Assembly: GCA_963752585.1 (NCBI GenBank)
Contig: CAVVYV010000007.1
Location: 124,001-188,000 of the forward strand
Direction: 5' to 3'
Length of the DNA: 64,000 bases
DNA from: CAVVYV01 sp963752585
GTDB lineage: Bacteria > Actinomycetota > Thermoleophilia > Solirubrobacterales > 70-9
The notes beneath the pieces are model-generated. The model did not search any database. It saw nothing but the letters and a program-made list of their open reading frames with translations, and had not been told where the DNA came from. The translations under genes were made by a program, and so were the position numbers. Positions 1-9,104 of the stretch are shown in pieces; the stretch's first letter is position 1; the number at the start of each line of letters is the position of its first letter.

Positions 1-43
1 GAGCGCCGCCTCCAAGGATCCGGCGACCGCAAACGGCGCAGCG

Positions 44-1705
44 ATGCGCTCCCGCAGCAGCGTCGTCTTCGACGGGCCCGACCGCGCCTTCGCCCGCGCC
101 TACATGAAGGGAATCGGCTTCGGCGACGACGATCTCTCCAAGCCGACCGTCGGGATCGCGAACACCTGGATCGAGGCGATGCCGTGCAACTTCCACCTCC
201 GTGGCCTCGCCGAGCACGTCAAGGAGGGTGTCCGGGCGGCGGGGGGGACCCCGATGGAGTTCAACTCGATCGCGATCTCTGACGGGATCACGATGGGAAC
301 GCAGGGGATGAAGACCTCCCTCGTCAGCCGCGAGGTGATCGCCGACTCGATCGAGCTCACCGCCCGCGGCTACCAGTTCGACGCGGTGATCGCCCTCTCC
401 GGCTGCGACAAGACGATCCCCGGCTGCGTAATGGCGCTGACCCGGCTCGACGTCCCCTCGCTGATGCTCTACGGCGGCTCGATCCTGCCGGGGCGCTGGC
501 GTGGCAAAGACGTGACGATCCAGGACGTCTTCGAGGCGATCGGCGCCCACGCGACCGGCGATCTCTCCGACGAGGACCTCCACGAGCTTGAGGGCTGCGC
601 CAGTCCCGGCGCCGGCGCCTGCGGTGCCCAGTTCACCGCGAACACGATGGCCTGCGCCTTCGAGCTGATGGGGATCACCCCGATGGGCACGGGGATGGTT
701 CCCGCCGTCGACGGCACGCGAGAGAAGGTCGCCCGCGACTGCGGCGAGCTGGTGATGAAGGTGCTCGCCGAGGACCTCCGGCCGAGCCAGGTGATCACCC
801 GCGACTCGCTCGAGAACGCGATCGCCTCCGTCTGCGCTTCCGGCGGCTCGACCAACGGCGTCCTCCATCTGCTCGCCGTCGCCCGGGAGGCCGGGATCGA
901 GCTGACGATCGACGACTTCGACCGGATCTCGGAGCGGACGCCGCTGGTCGGCGACCTGAAGCCCGGCGGGCGTTTCGTCGCCAAGGACTTCTACGAGGCC
1001 GGCGGGATCGGCGTCCTCGCCAAGCGTCTCGACGAGGCCGGCGTCCTCCATCGCGACGCGATCACGATCACCGGCCGGACGATCGGCGAGGAGGCCGACG
1101 CGGCCGAGGAGACACCCGGCCAGGAGGTCATCCGTCCGATCTCGGATCCGCTCAAGCCCACCGGGGGCCTGGTGATCCTTCGCGGCAACCTCGCACCCGA
1201 GGGCTGCGTGGTCAAGGTCGCCGGCGAGGAGCGCCGCACTCACACCGGGCCCGCCAGGGTCTTCGGCTCCGAGGAGGAGTGCTTCGCCGCGGTCCACGAC
1301 CAGCGGATCAAGCCCGGCGACGTCGTCGTGATCCGGAACGAGGGCCCCTCGGGCGGCCCGGGAATGCGGGAGATGCTCCAGGTGACCGCGGCCCTGGTCG
1401 GCGAGGGGATCGGCGACAAGGTGGCGCTGCTCACAGACGGCCGCTTCTCCGGAGCCACCCACGGCCTGATGGCCGGCCATGTCGCCCCCGAAGCGATCCG
1501 CGGGGGACCGATCGCGGCGGTCGAGGAAGGCGATGAGATCACCCTCGACATCGACGCCCGCCGACTCGACGTCGCGCTCTCCGAAGAGGAGATCGCGAAG
1601 CGAGTCGAGGCGTATCAGCCGCCGGAGCCCCCCTACAAGTCGGGCGTGATGGCGAAGTACGCGGCTTCGGTGTCGAGCGCCTCCGAGGGCGCAGTCACGA
1701 GCTGA
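44..1705 (+). CDS. ilvD: Dihydroxy-acid dehydratase
   Basis: Dehydrates 2,3-dihydroxy-isovalerate and -3-methylvalerate to the keto acids in cytoplasmic valine/isoleucine synthesis. The 553-residue protein is the normal length for the family. Cysteine positions expected to bind the Fe-S cluster are visible: Cys48 in EAMPCN, the SGCDKTIPGC segment near residue 121, and GAGACGAQFTANTM near residue 190. The C-terminal half carries the RNEGPSGGPGMREML and TDGRFSGATHG motifs. The frame is open upstream to the window edge, so the true start may lie a little before the ATG used here. The 3' end overlaps the end of the convergent hydrolase gene by 11 bases. Confidence 0.96.
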   Translation: MRSRSSVVFDGPDRAFARAYMKGIGFGDDDLSKPTVGIANTWIEAMPCNFHLRGLAEHVKEGVRAAGGTPMEFNSIAISDGITMGTQGMKTSLVSREVIADSIELTARGYQFDAVIALSGCDKTIPGCVMALTRLDVPSLMLYGGSILPGRWRGKDVTIQDVFEAIGAHATGDLSDEDLHELEGCASPGAGACGAQFTANTMACAFELMGITPMGTGMVPAVDGTREKVARDCGELVMKVLAEDLRPSQVITRDSLENAIASVCASGGSTNGVLHLLAVAREAGIELTIDDFDRISERTPLVGDLKPGGRFVAKDFYEAGGIGVLAKRLDEAGVLHRDAITITGRTIGEEADAAEETPGQEVIRPISDPLKPTGGLVILRGNLAPEGCVVKVAGEERRTHTGPARVFGSEEECFAAVHDQRIKPGDVVVIRNEGPSGGPGMREMLQVTAALVGEGIGDKVALLTDGRFSGATHGLMAGHVAPEAIRGGPIAAVEEGDEITLDIDARRLDVALSEEEIAKRVEAYQPPEPPYKSGVMAKYAASVSSASEGAVTS

Positions 1706-2750
1706 GGAACCGCTCCAGCAGCCGGTTGAAGCGCACCGGGCGCTCGAGCTGCGGGACGTGCCCGCACTCGTCGAAGATGACCAGCTCGGCATTCTCGCCG
1801 ATCCGCTTCTTGTAGGAGAAGGCTGCAGGAACCGGCGTCACCCGGTCGTTGCGCCCCCAGACGATCAAAGTCGGGTCCTCGATCTCCGCCAGGCGGTCGC
1901 GGATGTCGTAGCCGAACAGGTTCGTGATCGCGTCGAAGTAGCCGGGACTGTTGAGCGCGGGCACGATGTTCTCCCAGAGCAGCTCGCGGCGGAGCGAGTT
2001 CGGATCGTGGAAGACCCCCTGGAAGGCGAGCTGCCGGGCGCGCGGGCGCCGCAGTCCGGTGCCGAGCTGGAACTTGAGCATTGCGGGTACGGCGGCTCGC
2101 CCCATACGGGCCATCATCCGCGCGGGCTCCTGGCGGGCACGGGCAAAGCTGATTCCTGCCGCCGAGACCAGCACCAGCTTCTCGACTCGCTCTGGGTCGG
2201 CGACGGCGAGTTCGCTGGCGATGAACCCGCCCATCGAGTTGCCGACGATCGGGCAGGGCCCGACGCCAAGACGCTCGCAGAAGTCGCGCAGGAAGCGCCC
2301 GTAGGCCTGGATTGAGATCTTCCAAGGTGGCATCGGGCTGGCGCCGAAGCCGGGTAGATCAAGCGCGATCGCCCGAAACGAACGCGAGAAGTGGGGCAGA
2401 TTCTCGAGCCAGTTCTGCCACGCGCCCGAGAGCCCGTGGACGAAGACGAGGGGCGGCCCGTCGCCCAGCTCGACGTAGTTGACTCGCGCTCCGACAACAT
2501 CCACCTGGCGCAATCGCCTGCGCCAATCGATCCGGAGCCATTCAGGATCGGGGTTCCCATAGGGATCGGGTCCGTCCGCAGGCGTCGCCGGCGGCAGCTC
2601 GGCCCGGTTGGTCGCGAGCTTCAGCGCGAAGCTGGTGTCGGCGGCGACCCGGCGCAGGGTCTCGCCGACGGTCAGCACGTCGCGCTCGGGGACCTCCGCT
2701 CTTGTCGAGGTGCTCGCCGGAGCCATTCCAGACGATCTCTGCGTGCCCAT
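1695..2750 (-). CDS. Alpha/beta hydrolase
   Basis: A 351-residue alpha/beta-hydrolase-fold protein of unknown substrate. The oxyanion loop is in VFVHGLSGAWQNW, the nucleophile elbow is GNSMGG (Ser), the acid is in VWGRNDRVTP and the catalytic His is in FDECGHVPQ. About 85 residues precede the hydrolase domain, longer than usual; an internal Met nine residues in is an alternative start. It begins 6 bases after the end of the MTHFS-like gene and is probably co-transcribed with it. The fold is certain; esterase, epoxide hydrolase or C-C hydrolase activity cannot be distinguished. Confidence 0.9.
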   Translation of the reverse strand: MGTQRSSGMAPASTSTRAEVPERDVLTVGETLRRVAADTSFALKLATNRAELPPATPADGPDPYGNPDPEWLRIDWRRRLRQVDVVGARVNYVELGDGPPLVFVHGLSGAWQNWLENLPHFSRSFRAIALDLPGFGASPMPPWKISIQAYGRFLRDFCERLGVGPCPIVGNSMGGFIASELAVADPERVEKLVLVSAAGISFARARQEPARMMARMGRAAVPAMLKFQLGTGLRRPRARQLAFQGVFHDPNSLRRELLWENIVPALNSPGYFDAITNLFGYDIRDRLAEIEDPTLIVWGRNDRVTPVPAAFSYKKRIGENAELVIFDECGHVPQLERPVRFNRLLERFLSS

Positions 2751-2756
2751 CCGTGC

Positions 2757-3470
2757 CTATGCGTATCCCATCCGCTCCAGGATGGGGATCTCACGGATCT
2801 GGGGTGGTTGGAGGTGGTCCCAGAGGATGCCGCGCGGGCGCGGATACTGGCGCTCGACCTCGATCACCGCCCGCGGAGTCGCGATCAGGTCGATCGGCAG
2901 GTCATGGGCGAGTGCCGGCAGGTGCTCGCGGAGGATCTGGATCGGGTGGACGGTCGTCGCCACCGTGGTGTGCTCGTCGATCCGGCCGGCCTCGATCAGA
3001 AGCCCGTATTCGAGGTCGGAGTAGCCGCCGCCCTTGCCCACCCGGGCGCCGCTCAGGTTGACCGCGACCGAGCCGCAGAGGACGAAGTCCACCTCGGGCA
3101 GCTCCTCGTCGGCAACCACCCTCCCGTGGCGCATCGCGCCCTTGATCGTCGCCGCCTCGCGCTTCTGCTTCGCCGAGAGCTTCCGCGGATCGAGCAGCCG
3201 GAAGGGATGGGTGTCGCGAAGACGCGGCACCGCCATGATCAGGGTCTTGCCCTCGTCGAGGGCGATCCGCCGCGCGTGGGTCTGGGGCGAGTCGGGGTTG
3301 ACTTTGATCACCCGGGCGCGCTTCCAGCCCCGGTGGCCGGCGAGCTTCTCCGCGGCAAGCTTGGCGCCGGCGAAGTTGGGGATCCGGCCCTCGGCTCCGG
3401 GGAAACGGGAGACGCCCTCTCGGTCCATCGCCTTCCAGACGTCGCGCCGGACCTGGTCCTTGGTCCGCAT
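2757..3470 (-). CDS. 5-formyltetrahydrofolate cyclo-ligase family protein
   Basis: A 237-residue protein of the 5-FCL/MTHFS fold. True enzymes convert 5-formyl-THF to methenyl-THF using ATP. The glycine-rich signature is seen as GARVGKGGGYSDLEYGLL, where the classic enzyme has G-x-G-x-G-x-Y-D-R. The Asp-Arg is replaced by Ser-Asp-Leu, and the protein is longer than bacterial FAU1/YgfA (about 190). This resembles the MTHFS-domain (5-FCL-like) subgroup, whose members need not be cyclo-ligases. It is first gene of a probable two-gene unit with the downstream hydrolase. Confidence 0.8.
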   Translation of the reverse strand: MRTKDQVRRDVWKAMDREGVSRFPGAEGRIPNFAGAKLAAEKLAGHRGWKRARVIKVNPDSPQTHARRIALDEGKTLIMAVPRLRDTHPFRLLDPRKLSAKQKREAATIKGAMRHGRVVADEELPEVDFVLCGSVAVNLSGARVGKGGGYSDLEYGLLIEAGRIDEHTTVATTVHPIQILREHLPALAHDLPIDLIATPRAVIEVERQYPRPRGILWDHLQPPQIREIPILERMGYA

Positions 3471-3555
3471 CAGGTCCGCGTATTCCCAGGGGCCATTCCG
3501 GGCGCATCTTATGGCCGCCTCGACCCGGACGAACGGATTTCATATATCTGGGTAT

Positions 3556-3572
3556 AAGGCGCAAAGCGCCTT
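3556..3572. repeat. Perfect hairpin in divergent intergenic region
   Basis: A 7-bp inverted repeat AAGGCGC/GCGCCTT with an AAA loop lies between the divergent MTHFS-like and L,D-transpeptidase genes. There is no T-tract, so an operator or RNA hairpin is more likely than a terminator. Confidence 0.4.
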
Positions 3573-3612
3573 GCGATACGCCGCTTTCGCGGGGGACGGG
3601 GAGCGCGAAACG

Positions 3613-3618
3613 TACAAT
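3613..3618 (+). promoter_or_regulatory. Putative -10 box (TACAAT) for the L,D-transpeptidase
   Basis: TACAAT lies 38 bases before the ATG at 3657. No good -35 match is visible, so this is a moderate prediction. Confidence 0.35.
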
Positions 3619-3656
3619 CCGTCCGGCCCGGGAGAAGCCTGATTCGCCCCAGTGGT

Positions 3657-4712
3657 ATGCGCACGAAGCTCAAAATCCATCAGAAGCTGCTGATCGCGAT
3701 GGTCACCGTGGTGACCATGTTCCTGCTGCTCGCCGTCGGGGTCTGGGCCTATGACAACGCCCAGAAGGACCAGATCGCGCCGGGGATCACGGTCGGCGGA
3801 GTCGACATCGGCGGCCGCAGCGCGGACTCGGCTCGCAAGATCATCAAGCGCGAGGTGGTCGCACCGCTGAAGCAGCCGGTGGTCGTCAACTACGCCGGCG
3901 AGGACTACACGCTAACCCCGGGCCAGCTCGAGCAGAGCGCCGACCTCGACGGGATGGTCGACGAGGCGATCGAGAAGACCCGGGAGGGCGGCCTGCTCGA
4001 GCGGGTCTCTCGCTACGCCGGCGGCTCCGAGGTCGATGCCGAGCTGGAGCCGCGGATCGGCTATTCGGAGTCCGCGGTCGAGGACTTCGTCGCCGAGCTC
4101 GCCGGGGAGATCAACCGCGAGGCGGTTGACGCGAGCCTCGCGCCGAGTGGAGACCGGCTCTCGCCCGAGCCGGGCCGCAAGGGTTTCGAGCTCCAGGAGG
4201 CCGAGATGCAGGACCTGATCACCGACCAGGTGGAGTCGCCGGGCCGCGACGAGGCGGTCGACGCCGTGGTCAGCAAGACCATCCCCGAGATCACCCAGAA
4301 GGAGCTCGCCAAGGAGTACCCGACCTACCTTACGATCGACCGCTCGAGCTTCACCCTGCGGCTGTTCAAGAACCTGAAGCTGGCGAAGAAGTACACGATC
4401 GCGGTCGGAGCCAGCGGCTACGACACCCCGACCGGGCTCTACGACCTAGAGACCAAAGAGGTGAACCCGACCTGGCACGTGCCCGACTCGGACTGGGCCG
4501 GATCGCTGGCCGGCCAGGACATCCCTCCCGGACCGGGCAATCCGCTGGTCGCGCGCTGGATGGGGATCTACAACGGCGCCGGGATCCACGGCACCGATGA
4601 CACCGGCTCGCTCGGGTCGGCCGCCTCGCACGGTTGCATCCGGATGGCCGTCGACGACGTCGTCGAGCTCTTCGACAAGGTCGAGGTAGGGGACCCGGTT
4701 TACATCCAATAG
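3657..4712 (+). CDS. L,D-transpeptidase (YkuD) with N-terminal PG-binding region
   Basis: A membrane-anchored enzyme expected to make 3-3 peptidoglycan cross-links or attach proteins to the wall. Residues about 12-32 form a hydrophobic anchor and face the catalytic part outward. Residues about 40-210 resemble the PG_binding_4/VanW-associated region (ITVGGVDIGG, EDYTLTPGQL). The YkuD domain starts near residue 220 (YLTIDRSSFTLRLF). It holds the signature IHGTDDTGSLG and SHGCIRM, with the catalytic Cys at 327 and both conserved histidines. Length 351 is typical for actinobacterial members. Confidence 0.93.
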   Translation: MRTKLKIHQKLLIAMVTVVTMFLLLAVGVWAYDNAQKDQIAPGITVGGVDIGGRSADSARKIIKREVVAPLKQPVVVNYAGEDYTLTPGQLEQSADLDGMVDEAIEKTREGGLLERVSRYAGGSEVDAELEPRIGYSESAVEDFVAELAGEINREAVDASLAPSGDRLSPEPGRKGFELQEAEMQDLITDQVESPGRDEAVDAVVSKTIPEITQKELAKEYPTYLTIDRSSFTLRLFKNLKLAKKYTIAVGASGYDTPTGLYDLETKEVNPTWHVPDSDWAGSLAGQDIPPGPGNPLVARWMGIYNGAGIHGTDDTGSLGSAASHGCIRMAVDDVVELFDKVEVGDPVYIQ

Positions 4713-4745
4713 GGATCGCCGGCTCCGCGGCGAAGTTATGTCCCT

Positions 4746-5633
4746 ATGTCCTGGAGAGACGCCTTGCAGGCCTTCGACCGCGACCTCAGCGTCCGCGGCG
4801 CCGCGGAGGGCACCCGCCGCGCCTACTCGAACGACGTCGGCCAGCTGGCGGCGTGGGCCGACCAGAAGGGCCTTCGACCGGAGAAGGTCGGCCATCGCGA
4901 CCTGAGGCGCTACGCGGCGCACCTCTCCGGCCGGGGCGCCTCGGCGGCGACGATCGCCCGCAAGCTGGCGGCGATTCGCGCCCTCTACGCCGCGCTGGTG
5001 CGTGCCGAGATGGTCGAGGCCAATCCTGCCGAGCTCGTCGCCACCCCGAAGCGGGAGTCGAAGCTTCCCCGGGTCCTCAGCCGCGAGGAGATGGCTGCGG
5101 TGCTCGACCGGATCCCCGCCCGCACCCCGCTGGAGCTGCGCGACCGGGCGATGCTCGAGCTCACCTACTCATGCGGCCTGCGTGCCGAGGAAGTCATCGG
5201 CCTCGACACGGGCTCGCCTGACTTCGAGGGAGAGCGGCTCAGGGTCGAGGGAAAGGGAGGCAAGACCCGTTTCGTCCCGATCGGTGAACCCGCCCAGGAC
5301 GCCCTCAAGCGCTACCTTGAGCGCGGGAGGCACGCCCTGATCGGTACCGACGGCGAAACGGCCCTGCTTGTCTCGAAGAGCGGCCGGCGGCTGCACCCCT
5401 CCGACGTCCGGCGCAGACTGGAGCGCTGGGTCCGCGAGGCGGCGCTCGCCGGCGGCGTCTCGCCGCATGCGCTTCGCCATTCCTTCGCCACCCATCTGCT
5501 CGAGGGCGGCGCGGACCTGCGGGCGATCCAGGAGTTGCTCGGTCACTCGAGCCTCTCGACCACACAGATCTACACCCGAGTGGAGTCATCGTGGGTGCGC
5601 AAGCAGTACGCTCGCAGCCACCCGCGCGCCTAG
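4746..5633 (+). CDS. xerD: Tyrosine recombinase XerC/XerD
   Basis: Site-specific recombinase of the XerC/D size class (295 residues), which resolves chromosome dimers at dif during division. It has an N-terminal SAM-like core-binding domain (residues about 5-85) followed by the catalytic domain. Active-site residues are visible: Arg in SCGLRAEEV, Lys in GKGGKTRFV, HALRHSF, GHSSLSTTQIYT with the Tyr nucleophile, and the C-terminal VRKQYARSHPRA. The chromosomal neighbours and the lack of nearby phage genes favour Xer over a phage integrase. XerC versus XerD cannot be settled from sequence alone; the symbol is a best guess. Confidence 0.88.
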   Translation: MSWRDALQAFDRDLSVRGAAEGTRRAYSNDVGQLAAWADQKGLRPEKVGHRDLRRYAAHLSGRGASAATIARKLAAIRALYAALVRAEMVEANPAELVATPKRESKLPRVLSREEMAAVLDRIPARTPLELRDRAMLELTYSCGLRAEEVIGLDTGSPDFEGERLRVEGKGGKTRFVPIGEPAQDALKRYLERGRHALIGTDGETALLVSKSGRRLHPSDVRRRLERWVREAALAGGVSPHALRHSFATHLLEGGADLRAIQELLGHSSLSTTQIYTRVESSWVRKQYARSHPRA

Positions 5634-5661
5634 GGAAAGGCTCGCAAAATGGGGAGAAAGC

Positions 5662-6435
5662 GTGGAAGCTGATGTGAAGGCGTTCGAGCTCCGTGAGCTC
5701 TGGCGCCGATACAAGGATGGGGGTGACGACAGCGCCAGGGAGAGACTCGTGGTCGCGTATTCGCCCCTGGTCAAGTTCGTCGCCGGCCGAACCGGAGCCC
5801 GGCTCCCCTCGCACGTCGACCAGGCCGACCTGATCTCCTACGGGATGATCGGCCTGATCGAGGCGATGGAGCGGTTCGAGCCGGACCGCCAGATCCGCTT
5901 CGAGACCTTCGCCCTCCAGCGGATCCGGGGGGCGATCATCGACGAGCTCCGCTCCCTCGACTGGGTGCCGCGCTCGGTCCGCTCGCGTGCCCGCGAGATC
6001 GAGGGGGCGAACTCCAAGCTCGAGCACGAGCTGGGACGGGCACCGACCGACGCCGAGCTCGCCGAGCGGCTGAAGATGAGCGAGGACGACCTCCAGGACG
6101 CGCTGTTGCAGATCTCCAACTCCTCGATCCTCGCCCTCGAGGAGCTCTGGATGACGCCGGATGCCTCCGGCGACAAGGTCTCGCTGCTCGACACGATCGA
6201 GGACGAGAGCGCCCCCGACCCGCAGGCCGCGCTCGACACCAGCGAGGTCAAGGACCGCCTCCAGGGCGCGATCCAGGACCTCCCCGAGCGCGAGACCCTG
6301 GTCGTCGCCCTCTACTACTTCGAGAACCTCACCCTTCGCGAGATCGGCGAGGTCCTCGGCGTTACCGAGTCCCGGGTCTCCCAGCTTCACTCGAAGGCGG
6401 TCCTCCGCCTTCGCTCTCGTCTGAAGACCGCCTGA
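5662..6435 (+). CDS. RNA polymerase sigma factor, FliA/WhiG type
   Basis: Alternative sigma-70 family factor of about 257 residues. Region 2 is seen in YSPLVKFVAGRTGARLPSHVDQADL and GLIEAMERFEPDRQIRFETFA. The region 2.4/3.0 stretch is RIRGAIIDELRSLDWVPRSVR. Region 4 is LPERETLVVALYYFENLTLREIGEVLG with the HTH in VTESRVSQLHSKAV. The first motifs match FliA/WhiG, which direct flagellar genes or sporulation genes by lineage. The GTG at 5662 was chosen because a GGGGAGA-like ribosome site precedes it by a few bases. No flagellar gene is in the window. Confidence 0.9.
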   Translation: MEADVKAFELRELWRRYKDGGDDSARERLVVAYSPLVKFVAGRTGARLPSHVDQADLISYGMIGLIEAMERFEPDRQIRFETFALQRIRGAIIDELRSLDWVPRSVRSRAREIEGANSKLEHELGRAPTDAELAERLKMSEDDLQDALLQISNSSILALEELWMTPDASGDKVSLLDTIEDESAPDPQAALDTSEVKDRLQGAIQDLPERETLVVALYYFENLTLREIGEVLGVTESRVSQLHSKAVLRLRSRLKTA

Positions 6436-6485
6436 TCCGCGGCGCGCTTGGCAACCCTGATTCGCCTCTATAGGGTTGGCGGTCC

Positions 6486-8573
6486 ATGGCTCACAAGGCC
6501 GCCGACCGGATTCGCAACGTCGCCCTGATCGGCCACCGCGGAAGCGGCAAGACCTCGCTGCACGAGGCGATCCTGTTCGAGGCCGGCGTCGTCAATCGGC
6601 TGGGCAAGGTCGAGGAGGGGAGCTCGGTCTCCGATTTCGAGCCCGACGAGCAGGAGCGGGAGATGTCGATCGGGGCGACCGTCGCCTCGTTCGAGCACGA
6701 CGGTCGGAAGATCAACCTGATCGACACCCCGGGCGAGCCCAGCTTCATCGCCGACACCGTGGGCGCGCTCCGGGTCGCCGACGCAGCCGTGGTCGTCGTC
6801 AACGCGGTGATGGGGGTGGAGGTCCACACCGAGCGCCTCTGGGCCCGGGCGGACGAGGAGGGACTGGCGCGGCTGGTGTTCGTGAACATGCTCGACCGCG
6901 AGCGGGCCGACTTCTACCGGTCGCTCGAGTCCCTGAAAAAGGCCTTCGGCGACCACGTGGTCGCCACCGAGATCCCGATCGGCTCCGAGCAAGACGTCAC
7001 TGGCGTGATCGACCTGATCGACATGAAGGCGTTCGTCGCCCAGGGCGAGGGGAGGGGGGCTCCGGAGCCGCAGGACATCCCCCAGGACTTGGCCGAGCAG
7101 GCCCAGGAGTACCGCGAGAAGCTGATGGACGAGGTGGCGGAGAACTCCGACGAGCTGATGGAGCGCTACCTCGAGGGCGAGGAGATCTCCCACGAGGAGA
7201 TCGTCACCGTCCTCAAGCAGGGGGTGACCGCGGGCAGGATCTTCCCGGTCACCTGCGGGGTCGCGACCAAGAACCTCGGGACCACCCGCCTGCTCGAGGC
7301 GCTGGTCGAGGACCTGCCGTCGCCGGCGATGCGCGGCTCGATCACCGCCCTCGACGCCGAGGGGGAGGAGATCGACGTCGCCCCCGACGAGGACGGAGAG
7401 CTGGTCGCCTACGTCTTCAAGACGCTCGCCGACCCCTACGCCGGCCGGCTCAACCTCTTCCGCGTCTACCGCGGCGTCCTCGGGGGGGACTCTCAGGTGA
7501 CCAACGCCAGCCGCCGCGCCAAGGAGCGGATCGGCCAGCTGCTGATCTCACAGGGCAAGGAGCACGAGCAGGTGAGCGAGCTTGGAGCCGGCGACATCGG
7601 CGCGGTGGCGAAGCTGAAGGAGACCCGCGCCGGCGACGTTCTCGCGAGCAAGGACTCCAAGCTCTCCTTCTCCCCGCTCGACCTGCCGGCGCCGGTGATG
7701 GCGTTCGCCTTCGAGCCGAAGACCAAGGGCGACGAGGAGAAGGCGGCGAGCGCGATCCGACGGCTCGAGGAGGAGGACCCGACCCTCGACGTCCACCGAG
7801 ACCAGCAGACGGGCGAGCAGATAATCGCCGGCCTCACCCAGGTCCACGTCGAGGTGATCGTCGACCGGATGAAGCGCCGCTTCGGCGCCGAGATCCAGCT
7901 GCACCCGCCACGAGTCCCCTACCTGGAGACGATCCGGAAGTCCGCGAAGGCCCATGGCCGCTACAAGAAGCAGACCGGCGGCCGGGGCCAGTTCGGCGAT
8001 TGCCACATCGAGATGGAGCCCGCCGAGTCGGGCGCAGGGTTCGACTTCGTCGACGCGATCAAGGGCGGGGTGATCCCGAAGGGCTTCATTCCCGCCGTGG
8101 AGAAGGGGATCGCGGAGGCGATGCAGCACGGGGTGGTCGCGGGCTATCCGGTCAAGGACGTCCGGGTGCGGCTCTACGACGGCTCCCACCACTCGGTGGA
8201 CTCATCGGAGAACGCCTTCAAGGTGGCGGGATCGATGGCCTTCAAGCAGGCGATGGAGGACGCCGACCCGATCCTGCTCGAGCCGATCATGCTGCTCACC
8301 GTTTCGGTGCCGGAGGACGCGGTCGGCGACGTCGTCGGCGACCTCAACTCCCGCCGGGGCAGGCCGCTGGGGATGGAGGCGAAGGGCTCGGCGACCGAGA
8401 TCAAGGCCGAGGTGCCGATGGCCGAGGTGCTCGACTACGCCCCCGACCTCCGGGCGATCACCGGCGGCCGTGGCGACTACACGATGGAGTTCGCCCGCCA
8501 CGAGGAGATCCCGGCCCACCTCGCGCAGCAGGTGATCTCCCAGGCCCGCTCCGAGGAGGAGGTAAGGGCCTAG
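6486..8573 (+). CDS. EF-G-like GTPase (EF-G2 type paralogue)
   Basis: A 695-residue translational GTPase. The P-loop is GHRGSGKT (residues 16-23), switch II is DTPGEPSF, and the later EF-G domains follow (GGRGQFGDCHIEMEP, GVIPKGFIPAVEKGI, LEPIMLLTVSVPED, GGRGDYTMEFARHEE). The G4 motif is NMLD instead of NKxD, and the effector region lacks the canonical RGITI of EF-G1. It therefore belongs to the EF-G2/FusA-like paralogue group, whose role (recycling, stress or other) is not established. A TATAGG box lies upstream. It stands alone and not next to rpsLG-tuf, which also argues against the housekeeping fusA. Confidence 0.88.
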   Translation: MAHKAADRIRNVALIGHRGSGKTSLHEAILFEAGVVNRLGKVEEGSSVSDFEPDEQEREMSIGATVASFEHDGRKINLIDTPGEPSFIADTVGALRVADAAVVVVNAVMGVEVHTERLWARADEEGLARLVFVNMLDRERADFYRSLESLKKAFGDHVVATEIPIGSEQDVTGVIDLIDMKAFVAQGEGRGAPEPQDIPQDLAEQAQEYREKLMDEVAENSDELMERYLEGEEISHEEIVTVLKQGVTAGRIFPVTCGVATKNLGTTRLLEALVEDLPSPAMRGSITALDAEGEEIDVAPDEDGELVAYVFKTLADPYAGRLNLFRVYRGVLGGDSQVTNASRRAKERIGQLLISQGKEHEQVSELGAGDIGAVAKLKETRAGDVLASKDSKLSFSPLDLPAPVMAFAFEPKTKGDEEKAASAIRRLEEEDPTLDVHRDQQTGEQIIAGLTQVHVEVIVDRMKRRFGAEIQLHPPRVPYLETIRKSAKAHGRYKKQTGGRGQFGDCHIEMEPAESGAGFDFVDAIKGGVIPKGFIPAVEKGIAEAMQHGVVAGYPVKDVRVRLYDGSHHSVDSSENAFKVAGSMAFKQAMEDADPILLEPIMLLTVSVPEDAVGDVVGDLNSRRGRPLGMEAKGSATEIKAEVPMAEVLDYAPDLRAITGGRGDYTMEFARHEEIPAHLAQQVISQARSEEEVRA

Positions 8574-8630
8574 GGCCGCGACGCTGCGCATCGCCGTGCG
8601 CGGCGTCCCTGCAGGTAGCGGCCCGCCCTG

Positions 8631-9056
8631 TCAGTGCTGGGCCCAGGGCCCGGCCCCGGCGACCCGGTCGACGGCGATGTGGGTGATGTAGCCGGGTGAC
8701 GGGTTTGGCATCGGCGGGAAGTCGACGTCGGGCCCGAGGTAGGTGTGGGCGAGGCGCTGAAGGAGCTCGGGGGCGCCGCCCTCGGTGATCCGGGCGGTGC
8801 CGTAGATCACCAGGTAGTCCTTGAGGCCGTGGTCGCCGACGCTCGCACCCTCGAGCGAGAGCGCCACCCGCGGATCGCGCGTGATGTTCTCGATCTTCCG
8901 CAGCCGGGGGACGTGTCCGCAGACGATCTCGTCCCCGTCGAGACCGACCCAGACGCAGGTGACCTGCGGTGATCCGTCCTCGTTCAGGGTGACCAGGTGG
9001 GCGAGCCGAGGCGACTCGATGATCTCGCGGGCGCTGTCGGGGAGCTTCGTGACCAC
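8631..9056 (-). CDS. PPOX-class F420/FMN-dependent oxidoreductase
   Basis: A 141-residue split-barrel flavin-binding protein of the pyridoxamine-phosphate-oxidase-like superfamily, closest in pattern to the actinobacterial Rv1155-like F420-binding group. Visible family features are RLAHLVTLNEDGSPQVTCVWV, the basic turn GHVPRLRKIENITRDPRVAL and YLVIYGTARITEGG. It probably acts as a small cytoplasmic F420H2- or FMN-dependent reductase; the substrate is unknown. The GTG start has a GAGGAG ribosome site upstream. Confidence 0.87.
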   Translation of the reverse strand: MVTKLPDSAREIIESPRLAHLVTLNEDGSPQVTCVWVGLDGDEIVCGHVPRLRKIENITRDPRVALSLEGASVGDHGLKDYLVIYGTARITEGGAPELLQRLAHTYLGPDVDFPPMPNPSPGYITHIAVDRVAGAGPWAQH

Positions 9057-9104
9057 TAAACGGGTTGCTCCTCAGCTTCGCCTTCGGAGCACCCTCGCAT
9101 CACC

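Noticed and set aside
4746..5633. Phage integrase of a mobile element
   Set aside because: Length, motifs and setting match XerC/XerD; no att-like repeats, tRNA or phage genes are adjacent.
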